A stretch of DNA of 64,000 nt from Collybia mongolica. Taxonomy: Eukaryota > Basidiomycota > Agaricomycetes > Agaricales > Clitocybaceae. How positions within the stretch are numbered: position 1 is the first letter of the stretch; the number at the start of each line of letters is the position of its first letter. Below the pieces are notes generated by a model that ran no database searches, was not told the origin of the DNA, and saw nothing but the letters and a program-made list of their open reading frames with translations. Of this stretch, positions 41,296-53,057 are shown in pieces. The position numbers and the translations under genes are program-made. Location: assembly GCA_013420905.1 (NCBI GenBank), contig JAAXNY010000012.1:434001-498000 (forward strand). Reading direction: 5' to 3'.

Positions 41296-44200
41296 TCACC
41301 TATGCAACTTCCGGTGTGACTTAGTAGTTTGTGGTAGCACTGGAGCTATCCCTTCCTCGGTCTCCTCACTAGAACTTGACTCTGAATTGGACTGATCTAA
41401 TTGGACTCTATCAAAAGTATAGTCATGCTCCTTGTAAACTTGTCTATTAGAGGGATCTTTTGATTCCACTAAAGCATTTAATGTTTCACTAGAGATGTCT
41501 ATTAGATCTTGCAGATTGTCTGGCAGTTCAATTGCACTCCTAGCAAAATAAGGAATAACCCTAAATGCCCCCACTTTATGTTGCCACACTGATCCATCCA
41601 TTTCACAAACAATATAGGCTCCCCCACGGTTTCGTCTCAGGACTATCATTGGTCCAAGGTACTGTGGTTTCAGCTTTTTATCGAGCAAACTTTCAACCTC
41701 AGTATTTCTAACTAGTACTAAACTTCCTGGTTTGAAATCATAGTCTCTGATGGTTGCATGGTGATCCTTCTCATACTGTAATAGTCTCCTTCATTTTTCT
41801 ATATTGATATGTTTCCTCATATTGGCCACATGCTGGACGTGCTTAGCTAGAGCCTGCACTCTAAACCCAATGAGTTCCTCTGTAGTCAATATTTTCACTG
41901 GTAACTTTACTAACCAAGTGGCTTCAATGATATCTAACGGTAAGGTTGGATGCGCACCTGTAATCATAAAATAAGGGGAGCAACTTGTCCCTTTCTGTAT
42001 AGTAATCCTGTCAGCTGACATTACATGGTGAAAGAAGTAGTACCACTTCTTTACATCACCACCTGTAGCCTTGAAGACAGCTTGACACACATCCCAATGT
42101 GCACACTCGGCAATCCCATTTCCTTTGGAATTATATGGTGATATACTTATTCCTGTAATACCGTACTTGGATTCCAGCCACGCTTTGGCTGCAACAAAGG
42201 CAGGACCATTATCCATTACAATTTCCGTTAGGGAACCCAATCTACAGATTACTTCTTCAAACAGCCACCTTCCCAAGGTCTTGCCATCCTCAGATTTGAT
42301 GGGCATGCCTTCCATCCATGAGGACAGTGCGCACCTTCCTTGGACAATATATTTATAACCGTTAGATGGTGGGCTCATATGCATGGTGTCTGCATGTAAT
42401 ACTTGGAATATAGACGGCGTGTGGGTTATGACAGGAGGGATTCTCAACAAAGTTAAGAGCCTTGTCTGACAGATGTGACACAACTTCACATACCATGATA
42501 CATCACATTCCATTTCTGGCCACCAAAATCTTTTATCTATTAAGGATTTTGTTGCATAGAAACCCCTATGTCTGACAGAGTCATGAGACGCCCTCATCAT
42601 ATATGTATGGTGGTTTTTATCAACAACAAGCTGGTGTACACTATCGATATTTTTCCTATACATCTGGCCCTCTGGATCCAAAAAGAAATTAGAGGCCTGC
42701 CTTGCAAATTTTATGTAGGCGCGGTCTGTCATTCCTTTTGGTTTCTTTTGTGGTCTTTTTAACCATTCCTTTATTAAAGGTAGGTTTTTATCCTGTTCTT
42801 GCGCCGTAGGTGTCCGTTTAGACTCATTGTATACTTCCCTCACATTAGGGTCATATTTAAACTTTTCATCAGGTATGACAGTAGTATTTACAAGTTGCTT
42901 TAGATAAGCTTCTCTTTGAATACCGAACCGTCCTAAACCTAAGTGCTGCTTTATTTCCCCAATAAATGCTGCTTCACCAGCCCAAGCATTGTTTACTTCA
43001 ACTTCAAAATCAGAGATTTCCTTGGTGAGTTGAAATAAATATCCGCCATGTGTGTCACTCTCTTCCTTAAAGTCTGACAATTCAAAAGGGTCATCCAATC
43101 CCTTGGTTGGGTTGATAAACCTTAAAGGACCTGAGGGTTCATCGTAATCATTGTCTGGGTCCGGGTAGACAGGATCCCCTAGCTGCGCATCTCATCTTGA
43201 CAGACCGTCTGGGCCAAAGCCTTTACCAGCTTTATGAACCAAAGTAAAGTGGAACATAAGTATCCTATCAATCCACCTATTTACTGTTGCATTAGGTCCT
43301 AGACTTGGGTTTGATAATATCCCCTTAATGTACTTCGCATCTGTTTCTACTACCAAATTCTGTACTCCAATAAACCAATAATAACATGCCATTAGAACTG
43401 TCATTAATCTGAATAGCTCTTGTTTGGGTTGTGAGAAGCGCGCTTCATGCTCATTCAGGGTTATTGAGTCAAATCTAGCATAGTGCTTTCTCCCAGGTAT
43501 ATCAGGGTCTTCCTGATAGATATAGTAGCCTACGGCTTTCCATGTCATATCTACTGACAATACCACTGGCATATTCCAGGTGTAATTAATTGGACGGAGC
43601 ACAGGGCTATTTTTAAGTGCGTCTAATAATAGCTGTTGCACTTCTTCTTGCTCAGGCCCCCATATCCAAGGTTCACTACTTCTAGTTAACTTTTGAATCG
43701 GTTGGCCTATACAGGCAAAATCTTTAATGAAATTCCTGCATACACCAATAGTTCCCATGTAAGCGCATACTTCACTGACATCTTTGCATGGTCCCCATCT
43801 TTCAACTACACCAATCCTATCAGTAGTAGGTTTTCGTCCTTCATGGGTACATCTATGTCCTACTACTAGAATTTCACTTGCACATAACATAGACTTATAT
43901 CCTGAAAAGGTCCCTCCAGAATACTTCATTCTCTGTATGACACAATTTACATTTTGCATATGTTCCCAGAAGAAGTGTCTAACACCTGGAGCACCAGGTA
44001 GCTCTTCTTCTGTTCCATCTGGTAGTTCATAGCGCGTTGCTGGACCGCGCACAGGTATGTCATCAATGTAGGGTATTGTGACATGTGGTACCTCATCTTG
44101 TAGAATGTATGTAACATCATCATGAAATATTGGAACAGAATTCATCCATCCCATAGGGAGTGTTACTAGTCTCAGCACACCAAATGGTGTTTGGAACATC

Positions 44201-44352
44201 GTTAGATTGCATGAGGTTTCTGCTAAAGGCCTCTCATCATATCCTACATACAGATCCATCATTCCACCACAAGCGTGCCCTGCAAAGTGCTCTGCTAGTT
44301 CTTTGGTAGCAGGTGGTAAACCTGAGTGTGCTATTGTAACTGCATTTAGTGG
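41296..44352 (-). pseudogene. Element B pol remnant (RT C-terminal part, RNase H, integrase)
   Basis: One frame from 44352 to 41296 with two stops, TGA at 43192-43194 and TGA at 41791-41793. At both positions Element A has CGA, so these are C-to-T changes at CpG. YIDD of RT is present (PHVTIPYIDDIPV). The integrase is not frameshifted at the place where A is. The RT N-terminus is absent; homology stops at the joint with the LTR. Confidence 0.9.
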
Positions 44353-45566
44353 TGAAAGGGGGCTCCTGGGCTATAAGTGTGCTGATGCTATGAAATGTAA
44401 TCTCTTACACACACACACCAAACCTAACAATCAACACACAAACAGTAGGAATCGCCTGTTTTGAGTTTGGGTTCAAGTGCTTAGAAGCACTAAGCTTTGA
44501 ATAGTACTAGCCAAAGCTCTTTCCAATGATCTCTCAATGGGTTTGATTCAGACAAAGCCTCAACACAAGTTTAAAACTTGCTAGGTATATTTGTAATATC
44601 TCTCAATCTGATAGACAGAGTACCAAGTGTATGTTCAATTATTAATGATCCCAAGCAGATCTATAAGTCCAAGCAACTTATTAAACAAACAGTGCCAAGT
44701 GCACTAAGGCCAAGCGCCTAGTAATTCCAACGGACAATGCGGTACCAAGTTCCAAGTGAACTAAGACTCTTCAATTCTGTGATCTCCAAACAATTCCAAT
44801 CAAGACAACTTTGAAGCAATCTGAGCCTTAATTTGGGCACACAATAGTGTTTTAACAAATGTGATTTGTATACTCTATAGTAGTGCAAAGTGGGGGCAAG
44901 ATTCCTTGCCTTTGCGCTACTCATCTACAGTCTATTTATAGTGTACAAACTAAATATCATACGGAATTGTAAATTTTATATGGAACTGCACTCCCCCACA
45001 CCAAGGATCTGTATTTAATGCTGATGTGTCCTCTTTGACTTGGCGCGCATGCCATACATGCCAATTATGCCGTTTACTGGTTACTTATCAAATATTGAAA
45101 GAGCTGGCTAAACTCTTATCAAGTCCCAACTGTGTGCTTTGTTATTTAAAACAGCATGGCACTATCATTTACTTCTCCTGATTGTCCCGGTCGTTATTCA
45201 CAGTGTCCCGTCTCTTCCAGTAGTTAACACCAAGTGCCCTTGACTAGGATTGGGTTGTGCAAGTCCCGAATTTACAATTACTTCTCCTATTAATGATGAT
45301 CCCCAGACTAATGATATCATACTACAACGGTTACTTATGAATTAAGATACCAAGGTTGTAATCCAGGCATGGTGAATAGGACTAATAATAGGCCGTACTC
45401 ATAGTCCTCTGTACTGATAGTGTATTATCCATTAGCCTAGTTCACTCTGATTAGCCATCTCGGAGCTTGACTCTAATCCTTTATTACTGTTTACTTGGTT
45501 ATTAGAAATGATACTAATAGCCTTACTTGTTGACTTTATAAGTGCAAACAATTTTGGGTCCTATCA
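44353..45566 (-). repeat. Element B 5' LTR (right copy)
   Basis: 1214 bp, TGAAAGGG...GGGTCCTATCA. It follows RT sequence directly; no PBS or leader remains. Confidence 0.92.
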
Positions 45567-46326
45567 ATGTGATTTAGAGATGTGACTTCAGGCCAGCTTA
45601 CCTTCTAACTATGAATGCCTGTCTTGCCCAACAATGATGAATGTGAAAAATATTACATAATGCTCGTCCCTGTGCGCATTTGAATCCAGTTGAATGCAAG
45701 TTTTTCAACACTGTTATGTTATGTTCTTAATAATAAATAGTATATAAAAATTATATTAATAATCTGATTACTAATATTATTAGTCATGGTTGGCCACATG
45801 GACTCTACACATTGCCCATCCATGCTTGTCTGTGTGTCCGTGTAAAATTACATGGATTGATGCAGACTTGGCACAGATGCGGATTGTCATCTGGCTGAGT
45901 GTCCTGCCAAATGAGTCCATGCAGAGTCCGCATGGGTTATGTGGCTTAGTGTAAAGACCTCAATTTTTGATCAAATTCCTGTTGTCAAGTGGCTTCAGAC
46001 CAGGAATTTCTCTGATGATCCAGATGTGCAAGGAGTGAAAATACTAGGATAATTCATTGGGAGATAGTTGTATTTAATTGATAGATGTTAAATATGGTAT
46101 GTATCAGCAGTAGACATCTCCCCAGACTATTAAACAATTTCTTTTTTTTTTTACCACTGGACCTGGTTGACCCAGGGCCGGCCTTGGACCAACCCAGCCC
46201 AGCCTGGCCCTCTATCAGAGGGCCAGGTCCAACAAAGAGGTGGACCAGCCCTCAGGGCCAGGGCCAGGTCCAGCAAAAATTGGTCGGACCTGGCCTGGAC
46301 CAGACCATGTACAGTCTATTTGTGAA

Positions 46327-47800
46327 TTTTCTTCCCTTGAGGGACATCTGACTGAGGTACCAGCTTGTAGACTCCCATTTCTTTCAGGGATTTCAGTTCA
46401 TCACAATAGCCTTCTTCCCAGAGTTCTGCATCTGCAGATTCCTTTGCCTCTTGCCAGGTTTTTGGCTCATCATCAAACTCCAGGAGCAATGGATCAATGG
46501 ATCCAGCATCAATAATAGTGGAGAGAACTCAATCATGATTGATATTCTCACCAATATTGCCAAGATTCATTTCCTGAAATAGATTACAGAGTTTGTCTAT
46601 TGCTTCCTGGTCCTCTGGGTTCCTTTCTGGTTGGCGTTGCTCTGTGCATGCAGCTTTGATATGAGCAGCACTCTCTTTGGATTCCTGGATGGCCTTCTCT
46701 GTGCATGTTTGGTGGGGGTTGTTGGGGTCAACTTTAGTGGTAGGCATTGGGATTTGTCTGGAACAACTGGGAGGTATTGGGGGTGCTGGGTCTGGTGGGT
46801 TATCTGGTGGATCAGGTAGATTTTCACCTGTTGGTTCATCTGTTCCTTTGTCAGGTTCCACAGGGGGTAAGTTAGGTCCATCATTGTCTATTAGGAGTGG
46901 ATGAGTGATGGAAGAGTGTATGATCTGTTGGGAATCTGGAGTTTTGATTTGGCCAGCCATGGGTGGAGGATGGCCATTGTGGCTTTCTAGGAATATGACA
47001 TGATACTGTAGGAGCTATAGATGTTGCCCAATTTTTGATCATAGCATCTGTAGGTCTTGGATTTTAAGTCATACCCTATTAAAATACACTCAATGGAGCA
47101 TTCATAGATCTTTGGATTATGTTTGTTGAGGATTAGGATGAAGGCCTTACACCCTATTTCTCTGAGGTATGAGTAGTCAGGTTTACACCCATAGTATAGC
47201 TCCCATGGTGTGTACCCATCCAATGAAGCTGTTATAGTTTTGGCATGTAAATGCATCACTGTAAGATAAAACTTGGCCCACATATTTGGGGGACAGTTAG
47301 TTGCAATGTGCATTGTGCACACCTTCCCCATGAGCATGTGATGCATTTGTTCCACTTGCCCCATGTGTTCCAATGTATAGGGGGCTGCAAATTCATGTTG
47401 AATTCCATGCAATGCTAGCCATGCATGAAATGCATTGGAGTTCAACTCACTGTCATGCCCAGTATGGTATATGCCAACTCAAAGGCCTGTCTCAGATTCC
47501 CAAGCAAGTTCCCATGCTTTCAGTTCACCTAATGCATCACTTTTTGCTTTGAAAGGGGATTGTCCAGGGCATGCTTGTGAAGTCATCAATGATATTCATA
47601 ATATAAATATGGCCAGATCTGGCCATTACATCCTGAGGACCAGCAAGATCTACCCATATGATTCCTAGCTTCCTCTCCGATCTATGTCCAGGTCCCTCCT
47701 CCCATATCTTCAGAACTGGCATCCTGGTCTGCTTTCCAAGAATGCAAGATTCACATTTTGGGGGTTTTGAGGGGAACAAGGATGGCATACCTGCAATCAT
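46327..47800 (-). pseudogene. Copia integrase and linker
   Basis: GAG-pre-integrase end (KCESCILGKQTRMPVL), integrase with WVDLAGPQDV and DDFTSMPW, then AAPYTLEHMGQVEQMHHMLM (catalytic Glu region) and a proline-rich linker (46960-46529). It is spread over several frames (47800-47537, 47445-46987, 46960-46529), so it is degenerate. It ends at the hAT junction after GRK. Confidence 0.85.
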
Positions 47801-49105
47801 GCCACTTCATGCCATTTCAGTTATGGCCTGGTAATTGGCATGACCAAGGCAACAATGCCATGTCTCCATGTCTGGGGTATGTTGTGCGGATAGGGTGTGT
47901 TCAGCATGGGCAGATTGCATGGTTAAGCAATAGAGTCACTTGGATGCAATGAGGGGGCCACTGGCTACAAAAGTGCCTGTGGATTTGTTTGTAATTTTGA
48001 CAATTTCATTGTCAAAATAGGTGGCAAGGCAATTGGTGATGGCTAGCACACTGACTGAAATCAACTGGACAGTGGAATTAGGAACATACAGAGCATCCTT
48101 GAGGATGAGGTAGGCTCCATGCACAATGCAAAGTCAGATTTCACCTACTTCTATTGTGACAATCTGTGATCCTCCAACACCCTTGATTGTGCAAGCTGGT
48201 ATTGGGCGTAGGTGATAAAAGTCGGTTTGTTCAAAGGAAATATGGATGGAAGCACCAGTGTCCACATAGAATGGGTTAGTGGCAAGCGGTACATACATTC
48301 ACATGTTTTGTTGTAGGGGTGTGACTGAGGCACAGGTGAATTTGTTGATTGGCTTCAAGGATTCATTCCAGTGGATGTTTGTTGTCAGCTCCCCATATGC
48401 CATAAATCCAGTCCATTCCACCTCTTCGAGTCTGGAGTGGCTAGGAATTGGTGTCAAGGTTAGCCCGGTGAACTCACCAACCTGTGTGACTGGTGTGTCT
48501 GTGATAGCCCCCCCAATGCAAAGGTGTTTGGGATCGATGTAAGCTACCATGGCACAACCCTCTTTGTTCTCGATGTTGATGCTGAGCATTCCGCTTGTTC
48601 CTGGGCTCCCCTTGTCGGCAATTCTAGCAGCTTTTGATTCATCTATTGTTTTGCCTTCCATTCCTCCACCTGGTTGGATGCAGTATTTGGCGAGATGGCC
48701 GCAGCCATGTTTCCCTTTGCTGATGCAGTTGGTACATGTAGGTACATTTGTCAAAGTGTTGCAAGGCTTGATTTGTATGGTTTGCACTGCAAGTGCAATT
48801 GAGGTCTGAGCAGCAGTTCTGTTCACATTTAGGAGTGTTTGCTTGTTTTCCAGAAACACTCGAATTTGTGCGGACATGTAAGGATTTTCGGCAGTTGACA
48901 TGGATAGATTGTGTGATATCATTGAATGTGCAGTTGTGAAGTTGTCGCCACTGAGTGCATGTAAAATTGCGATGCACTTGAGGAGGTCGGGAGTGATTGT
49001 TTGATTAGGGTCCATAGATACATCACTCCGCGGCGCATAATAGACAGACGTTGGGATTTGCCCGGCCAACGGGCTAATACATTCCCTTGTCGTGCTGATT
49101 GACAC
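47801..49105 (-). pseudogene. Copia gag and protease region
   Basis: The gag frame 49105-48299 includes MDPNQTITPDLLKCIAILHAL and the zinc finger CTNCISKGKHGCGHLAKYC. The probable gag start is the ATG of MDPNQ at about 49015. Protease-like and GAG-pre-integrase remnants (LILKDALYVPNSTVQLISVS) follow at 48124-47936. Frames are broken. Confidence 0.8.
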
Positions 49106-49140
49106 GGACTCTGTACTTTTCGACCAGTTGTTCCTGGTCG

Positions 49141-50241
49141 CGGCCCTGATGCAAGTTTAGCCATTCCCTGCGATCACTTCAATCATATTGCCCGCTCAAG
49201 AACTGCTGTTAGCCATCCTAGCCCATCCATTCAGTCTTAACCGCACCAAGACCTTTCTGGACCGGGCAATTCTGTCATTAATTTGAACCTCGTCTCATCT
49301 CAAAATATGCTGATGATCAGCATTCCCTTTGCTCGAATGTCTGAGTGCGGTCTTGGTCAATTTAGTCAAGGTCTTCCGTGGTTAGTCCCTGTTGCCATCG
49401 CACCTCTGTACAATATGGTATATGGCATAATGTTCATTCAGCGGCCAGCCTATCCCGAATTCGACCACCGTGCACATCGCGTTAAGGCCGGGATGACTTT
49501 CTACGCAGACACCTTCGACTGGTGGTACCCATCAACCTAAAGGTCTGACACTCCGTACATTGAACGAAGAAGCCTCGACTGCGCCCCTTTCACGTCGACG
49601 GGAAAGCTTGGCATCGTCCGGGAAATACCAATCGTAACTGGACACACATGTGATGGCCGTCTCATGGAAACTCTTGGGTTCCAGAGATAGACGAATGCTG
49701 CGGCATTAGTTATGGAGAAAAGTTCAACAGGACCTTGCAATTACCATGGTATAAGTGGAACAGAAAACTGGAAGGTCCTATATCTGGTGCCTTGCAGTCG
49801 TAACCGTGTCCAGGCTTCCTGTGATCAGGCTCTACGAACTCGGTCTGTTCTGTTCGCCGGATGGTGTGTCTCTTACAATGATACATGTGTTCGTCGTTCC
49901 AGTGGGTGCAGGATCAGAAGTGTTTGGACTTTGAACGATAGAAAGACCTCTGTTCAACTCGTTGATTCTTGAAACGTAATATGGCAATGAAATGGTCTTC
50001 GCAGCACATGGTGCCATGTTGGTTGAGACTGAAAATCGTTTGTCCTTCGCGGAGGCCTGGAGTGGCCAGCATTGTCGTGTAGGAATTTACTGTACGTTCA
50101 TATGAGGAGTTGCCTCAAGGAAACGGGATTTGCAATCAAGCTTGATACAAAAACAATACAAAACTAATTATTCCATAGGTTCGTTTATTATTATTTATAT
50201 ACAGTATGTAAGCATCACATTTTTCCCATCATAAAACGACC
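49141..50241. other. No recognised gene; P450 downstream flank
   Basis: The expected copia 5' LTR was not found. Sequence at about 49843-49920 (GGTCTGTTCTGTTCGC, GATACATG) resembles sequence at about 53675-53745 downstream-proximal to P450-3, suggesting that the tandem P450 unit includes this flank. Confidence 0.4.
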
Positions 50242-53057
50242 TCAGGGCTCGTTAGCTTGAATAAGCGAAACGGCCTTCTGCGAACGGGGCTTGATAGAAC
50301 ACTTGAACGGTTCAGGGTGGCTGCCAACGAAGTAGACCCATCAATGCGTCCAGGAGGTCGACACAAATACAAGCATACCTGAGAGTTCCATTGGTATTCT
50401 CATGCACGGGTGTTACGACCACACCATTTTCGACACATTTCGGTATATCAAAAACAGCAAGCGACATGGCACAGGAGATGAAAAGGGAGGCATCGGCGAG
50501 GAGTACCCCTAGTCACCATCGGACGTTAGACCACACAATGCTCGAGGCACAAGGAAATCGGGGGTAAATACCTGGACAAGTCCTAATTTATATTCGTTAA
50601 ATAGTTGGTAGGTGCGGCATCAGGACAACAAACAAACCGTCGTCCGAATCCGAAGGACACACCCACCGGATCAGGTTGAACGACGTTACTTCCTGACGAG
50701 ATAAAGCGATCTGGATCAAAGCGTTCGGGATCAGGATATATTTCGGGGTCGCGCGTCATCTTCCTGTTCCACGCAATACATCAATCGACAGCACCTTAAG
50801 AAGCTGCATTGGGACTCACCAGATGTTTGCGATCACTAATGACCCTTCCGGGATGAAGAATCCTGCATGCATATCATCCTGGGTAACACGGTGTGGTATA
50901 CCTTATTATACATGGTGAATGAGTGAGTTCGGTAGTATGAAAGATCGGTATCACATACTGCTGGGGATCACAACATTCCAACGATTAACTTCTTTGATGA
51001 GAGCGTTCACATAAGGAAGCTCTTCACGATCTGAAAAAGCTGGAAGTCTGTCGTTGCCAACCACAGCGTCAATTTCGGCCTGAGCCTTCTTCAAAACATC
51101 AGGATAAAGAGTCATGGCGAGAAAGAAAGAGTATATCATTGATACGGTCTAAATATCCATTGTCAGAAATCCTTCGTAAGGCCAGTCGACTAGGGACGTA
51201 CTGTATCTGAGCCTCCTGTCAAAGGTGTAGAATCAGAATGGGAAGTATGTTGACGAAAGTGATCGCACCTGCATAGAGACTTAGTGCACTCCACTTGATA
51301 TCGAGCTCATCCTCTTTAGTAAGAGATTCTGTCTCGAGTAACGTAGATGTAAATGAGGCAGGGGCCTTGCCTTCAGACTGATGATACTGCTGGTTGAAAG
51401 AGGCCTAATTATAGATATGATAATCCCCCACCATCTGTTGTCTGACAAAAGCATAGGGTCGCTCAGACATTTCAACAAGGCTAGAAGACCAAAGCCTAGC
51501 AAGCTTCTGGAACCCAGCACTAGGGAACCACGACGGAATATAGCGCACTGAAATGAATCCACTATGTAAAATGAAGGGACGAGGAGAAAATCTTCTTACA
51601 AACAGGAATAAGGTCGACCATGAAAACTCCAGGAACTGTGGCTGCTGAGAATTGTTCCAATACCGTGTCCGCAAGATCCACCAGAGGATCATTATTCTGC
51701 TGAATTTCATATCCATGAGTGATACGAAGAATAACTGCTCCAGCCGTCCTTGTATATTCGTCAAACCGGGAACAGCCTAATTTCTAAGAGATAACGAACC
51801 TTCGAACATGGGCAGCGAGATCCTCGGGTTTATCCAAGACATGCTTCAAAAAGCGGCGCCCTTCACTCTCTTCCAAAGGTATATGTTGCTTCATCACCTC
51901 GTGGCTTCCCAAGGACTGGTGTATGTAACGGCGATAACGGCGGAAACGGTCGCCATAAGGCATAAACGCTAAAGAGTTTTTCCATCCGACGAGTTCGCCA
52001 CCCATTTGAAGAGTCGGACGGTCAGAGTAGATAGCGCTCTTTTTATCAAGCATCTCTGTCGCCATTTTTGCAGAGCCCAGAATTATCAAGGTCTGACCGA
52101 GAACATTAACAGAAATTATGTCGCCTAAGGCGGCGAATGTCAGAAACATGACGTCGAACGAATCGAACTGACGACCTACCCCACCGTTCGCCCCAGCGTG
52201 TAAATGTAAACCATTCCTTTTCAGATGGCATGTCGAAGATATTTCCTATCAAAGGCAGTCCTCTTGGGCCGGGCGGGAGTGGGGCAGGTTGCCTCCAGTG
52301 CCGTAGGGCTGCGCACCGTACTGTATAGGCTTACGGCCGTATATCGACGGCTTGCTTACGGTATAAAATTGACCATCACCCGTACCGTAAAGTTAAACCA
52401 AAAATTTTGACGGTACGGTACGGGGGTTTATACGGCCGAAAACGGCGGTACGGTACGTATTCATACTGAACACATTGTCAATTTCTATTGATCTGTGCTA
52501 CTTTGAGACCACATTTACAGGACTTTGTCAATAGCCGCACGAGAGAGCCTCAGGCGCTGCTTGACCAACATCAATGTGCGAATAGTCTCCGGCTGGATGG
52601 AAATAGAGAAGAAATGTCAACTGATGTTGCAGGAAATAAAGCAAAGCTATCATGAGGCTCTAAATATCTAAACGAAGGTCTTGTGAGCTGATCCAGAGGT
52701 GAGAGGTGACCAAACACGCGGAAGCCACAGCCTTAGATTTCAGTCATGTTGATAGCAATATGTTGAAATTGGTCATGTTGAGTGGTCACACGATCACATG
52801 TGAACGCAAACCGTCGACGGCCGTTTCCACCCGTCATCCTATGGCTGGATACGGTATGCGGCCCGTATCCTGTACGGCCGTTTGACCTACATCTTTCGCC
52901 CCAACGGTATGGTATCGGGACCCGTACAATTACGGCCGTATAGCCGTCATGTACGGTTACGGTGCGCAGCCCTACAGTGCCGAATGAAGCCCCTCAAAAT
53001 TGGTAGAGCTAGAAAAGCGAGGGTTAGCTCTGCAGTGGTCACAGTATTAAGCGCCAT
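50242..53057 (-). pseudogene. P450-2: cytochrome P450 interrupted by a hAT MITE
   Basis: Minus-strand multi-exon P450 of the same family as P450-3. It starts MALNTVTTAELTLAFLAL at 53057 and is cut after RGFIRHW by the MITE at 52304-52974. Removing the MITE with one CAGTGCCG copy restores RGFIRHWRQPAPLPPGP. The rest is open: I-helix AGGSDT, ExxR as KEVNRW, heme region FGFGRR-intron-TCPG, last exon ending SLIQANEP with TGA at 50242-50244. If the MITE is not spliced out, only about 28 residues are made. Family-level comparison suggests an OrdA-like group of basidiomycete P450s. Confidence 0.88.
52304..52974. mobile_element. hAT MITE in P450-2 exon 1, 671 bp
   Basis: Inverted ends TAGGGCTGCGCACCGTA / TACGGTGCGCAGCCCTA and an exact 8 bp duplication CAGTGCCG (52296-52303 and 52975-52982). 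Internally it is rich in TACGGCCGTA and ACGGTACGG words. No coding capacity was seen. Confidence 0.93.

Larger units (their letters stand above)
35506..45566 (-). mobile_element. Element B: second, older copy of the Element A family
   Basis: LTRs at 35506-36720 and 44353-45566, clearly the same family as Element A but with many CG-to-TG/CA differences. The minus-strand pol retains integrase, RNase H and the C-terminal part of RT (44352-41296). PBS, gag, protease and the front of RT are gone: RT sequence joins the right LTR directly at 44352/44353. Accessory gene 1 is complete here and gene 2 has an early stop. No exact target duplication is seen; the flanks are AATCACAT and ATGTGATT, which are reverse complements. 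Confidence 0.92.
34376..46318. mobile_element. hAT element in copia, host of Element B
   Basis: Ends TAGACTGTCCACAGTCTGG and its counterpart CCAGACCATGTACAGTCTA, flanked by the exact 8 bp duplication TTTGTGAA (34368-34375 and 46319-46326). Without Element B it is about 1.9 kb. Subterminal regions carry many GGGCCAGGTCCAG-like repeats. No transposase was recognised, so it is probably non-autonomous. GTT/GTTGTT-type low-complexity sequence fills about 34.8-35.4 kb. Confidence 0.88.
31771..49140 (-). mobile_element. Old Ty1/copia element, split by nested insertions
   Basis: Minus-strand copia: gag with a zinc finger (about 49.1-48.3 kb), protease/GAG-pre-integrase (48.3-47.6 kb), integrase (47.8-47.0 kb), then RT and RNase H (34.4-32.1 kb), polypurine tract GGTGAGGAGGAG (32088-32099) and 3' LTR (31771-32087). 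It is interrupted by a hAT element (34376-46318, containing Element B) and an 802 bp MITE (33119-33920). I could not find a matching 5' LTR beyond 49.1 kb, so the 5' end appears lost. Frames are broken in several places and the RT active site is HVDN. Confidence 0.85.

Noticed and set aside
49283..49540. 85-codon plus frame next to the copia 5' region, considered as a gene
   Set aside because: No motif, no splice partner and no similarity noticed to anything else in the window.
49140..49800. Search for the copia 5' LTR
   Set aside because: Neither TGTTGAAACG nor CTTAACA ends were found here, so no 5' LTR is annotated.
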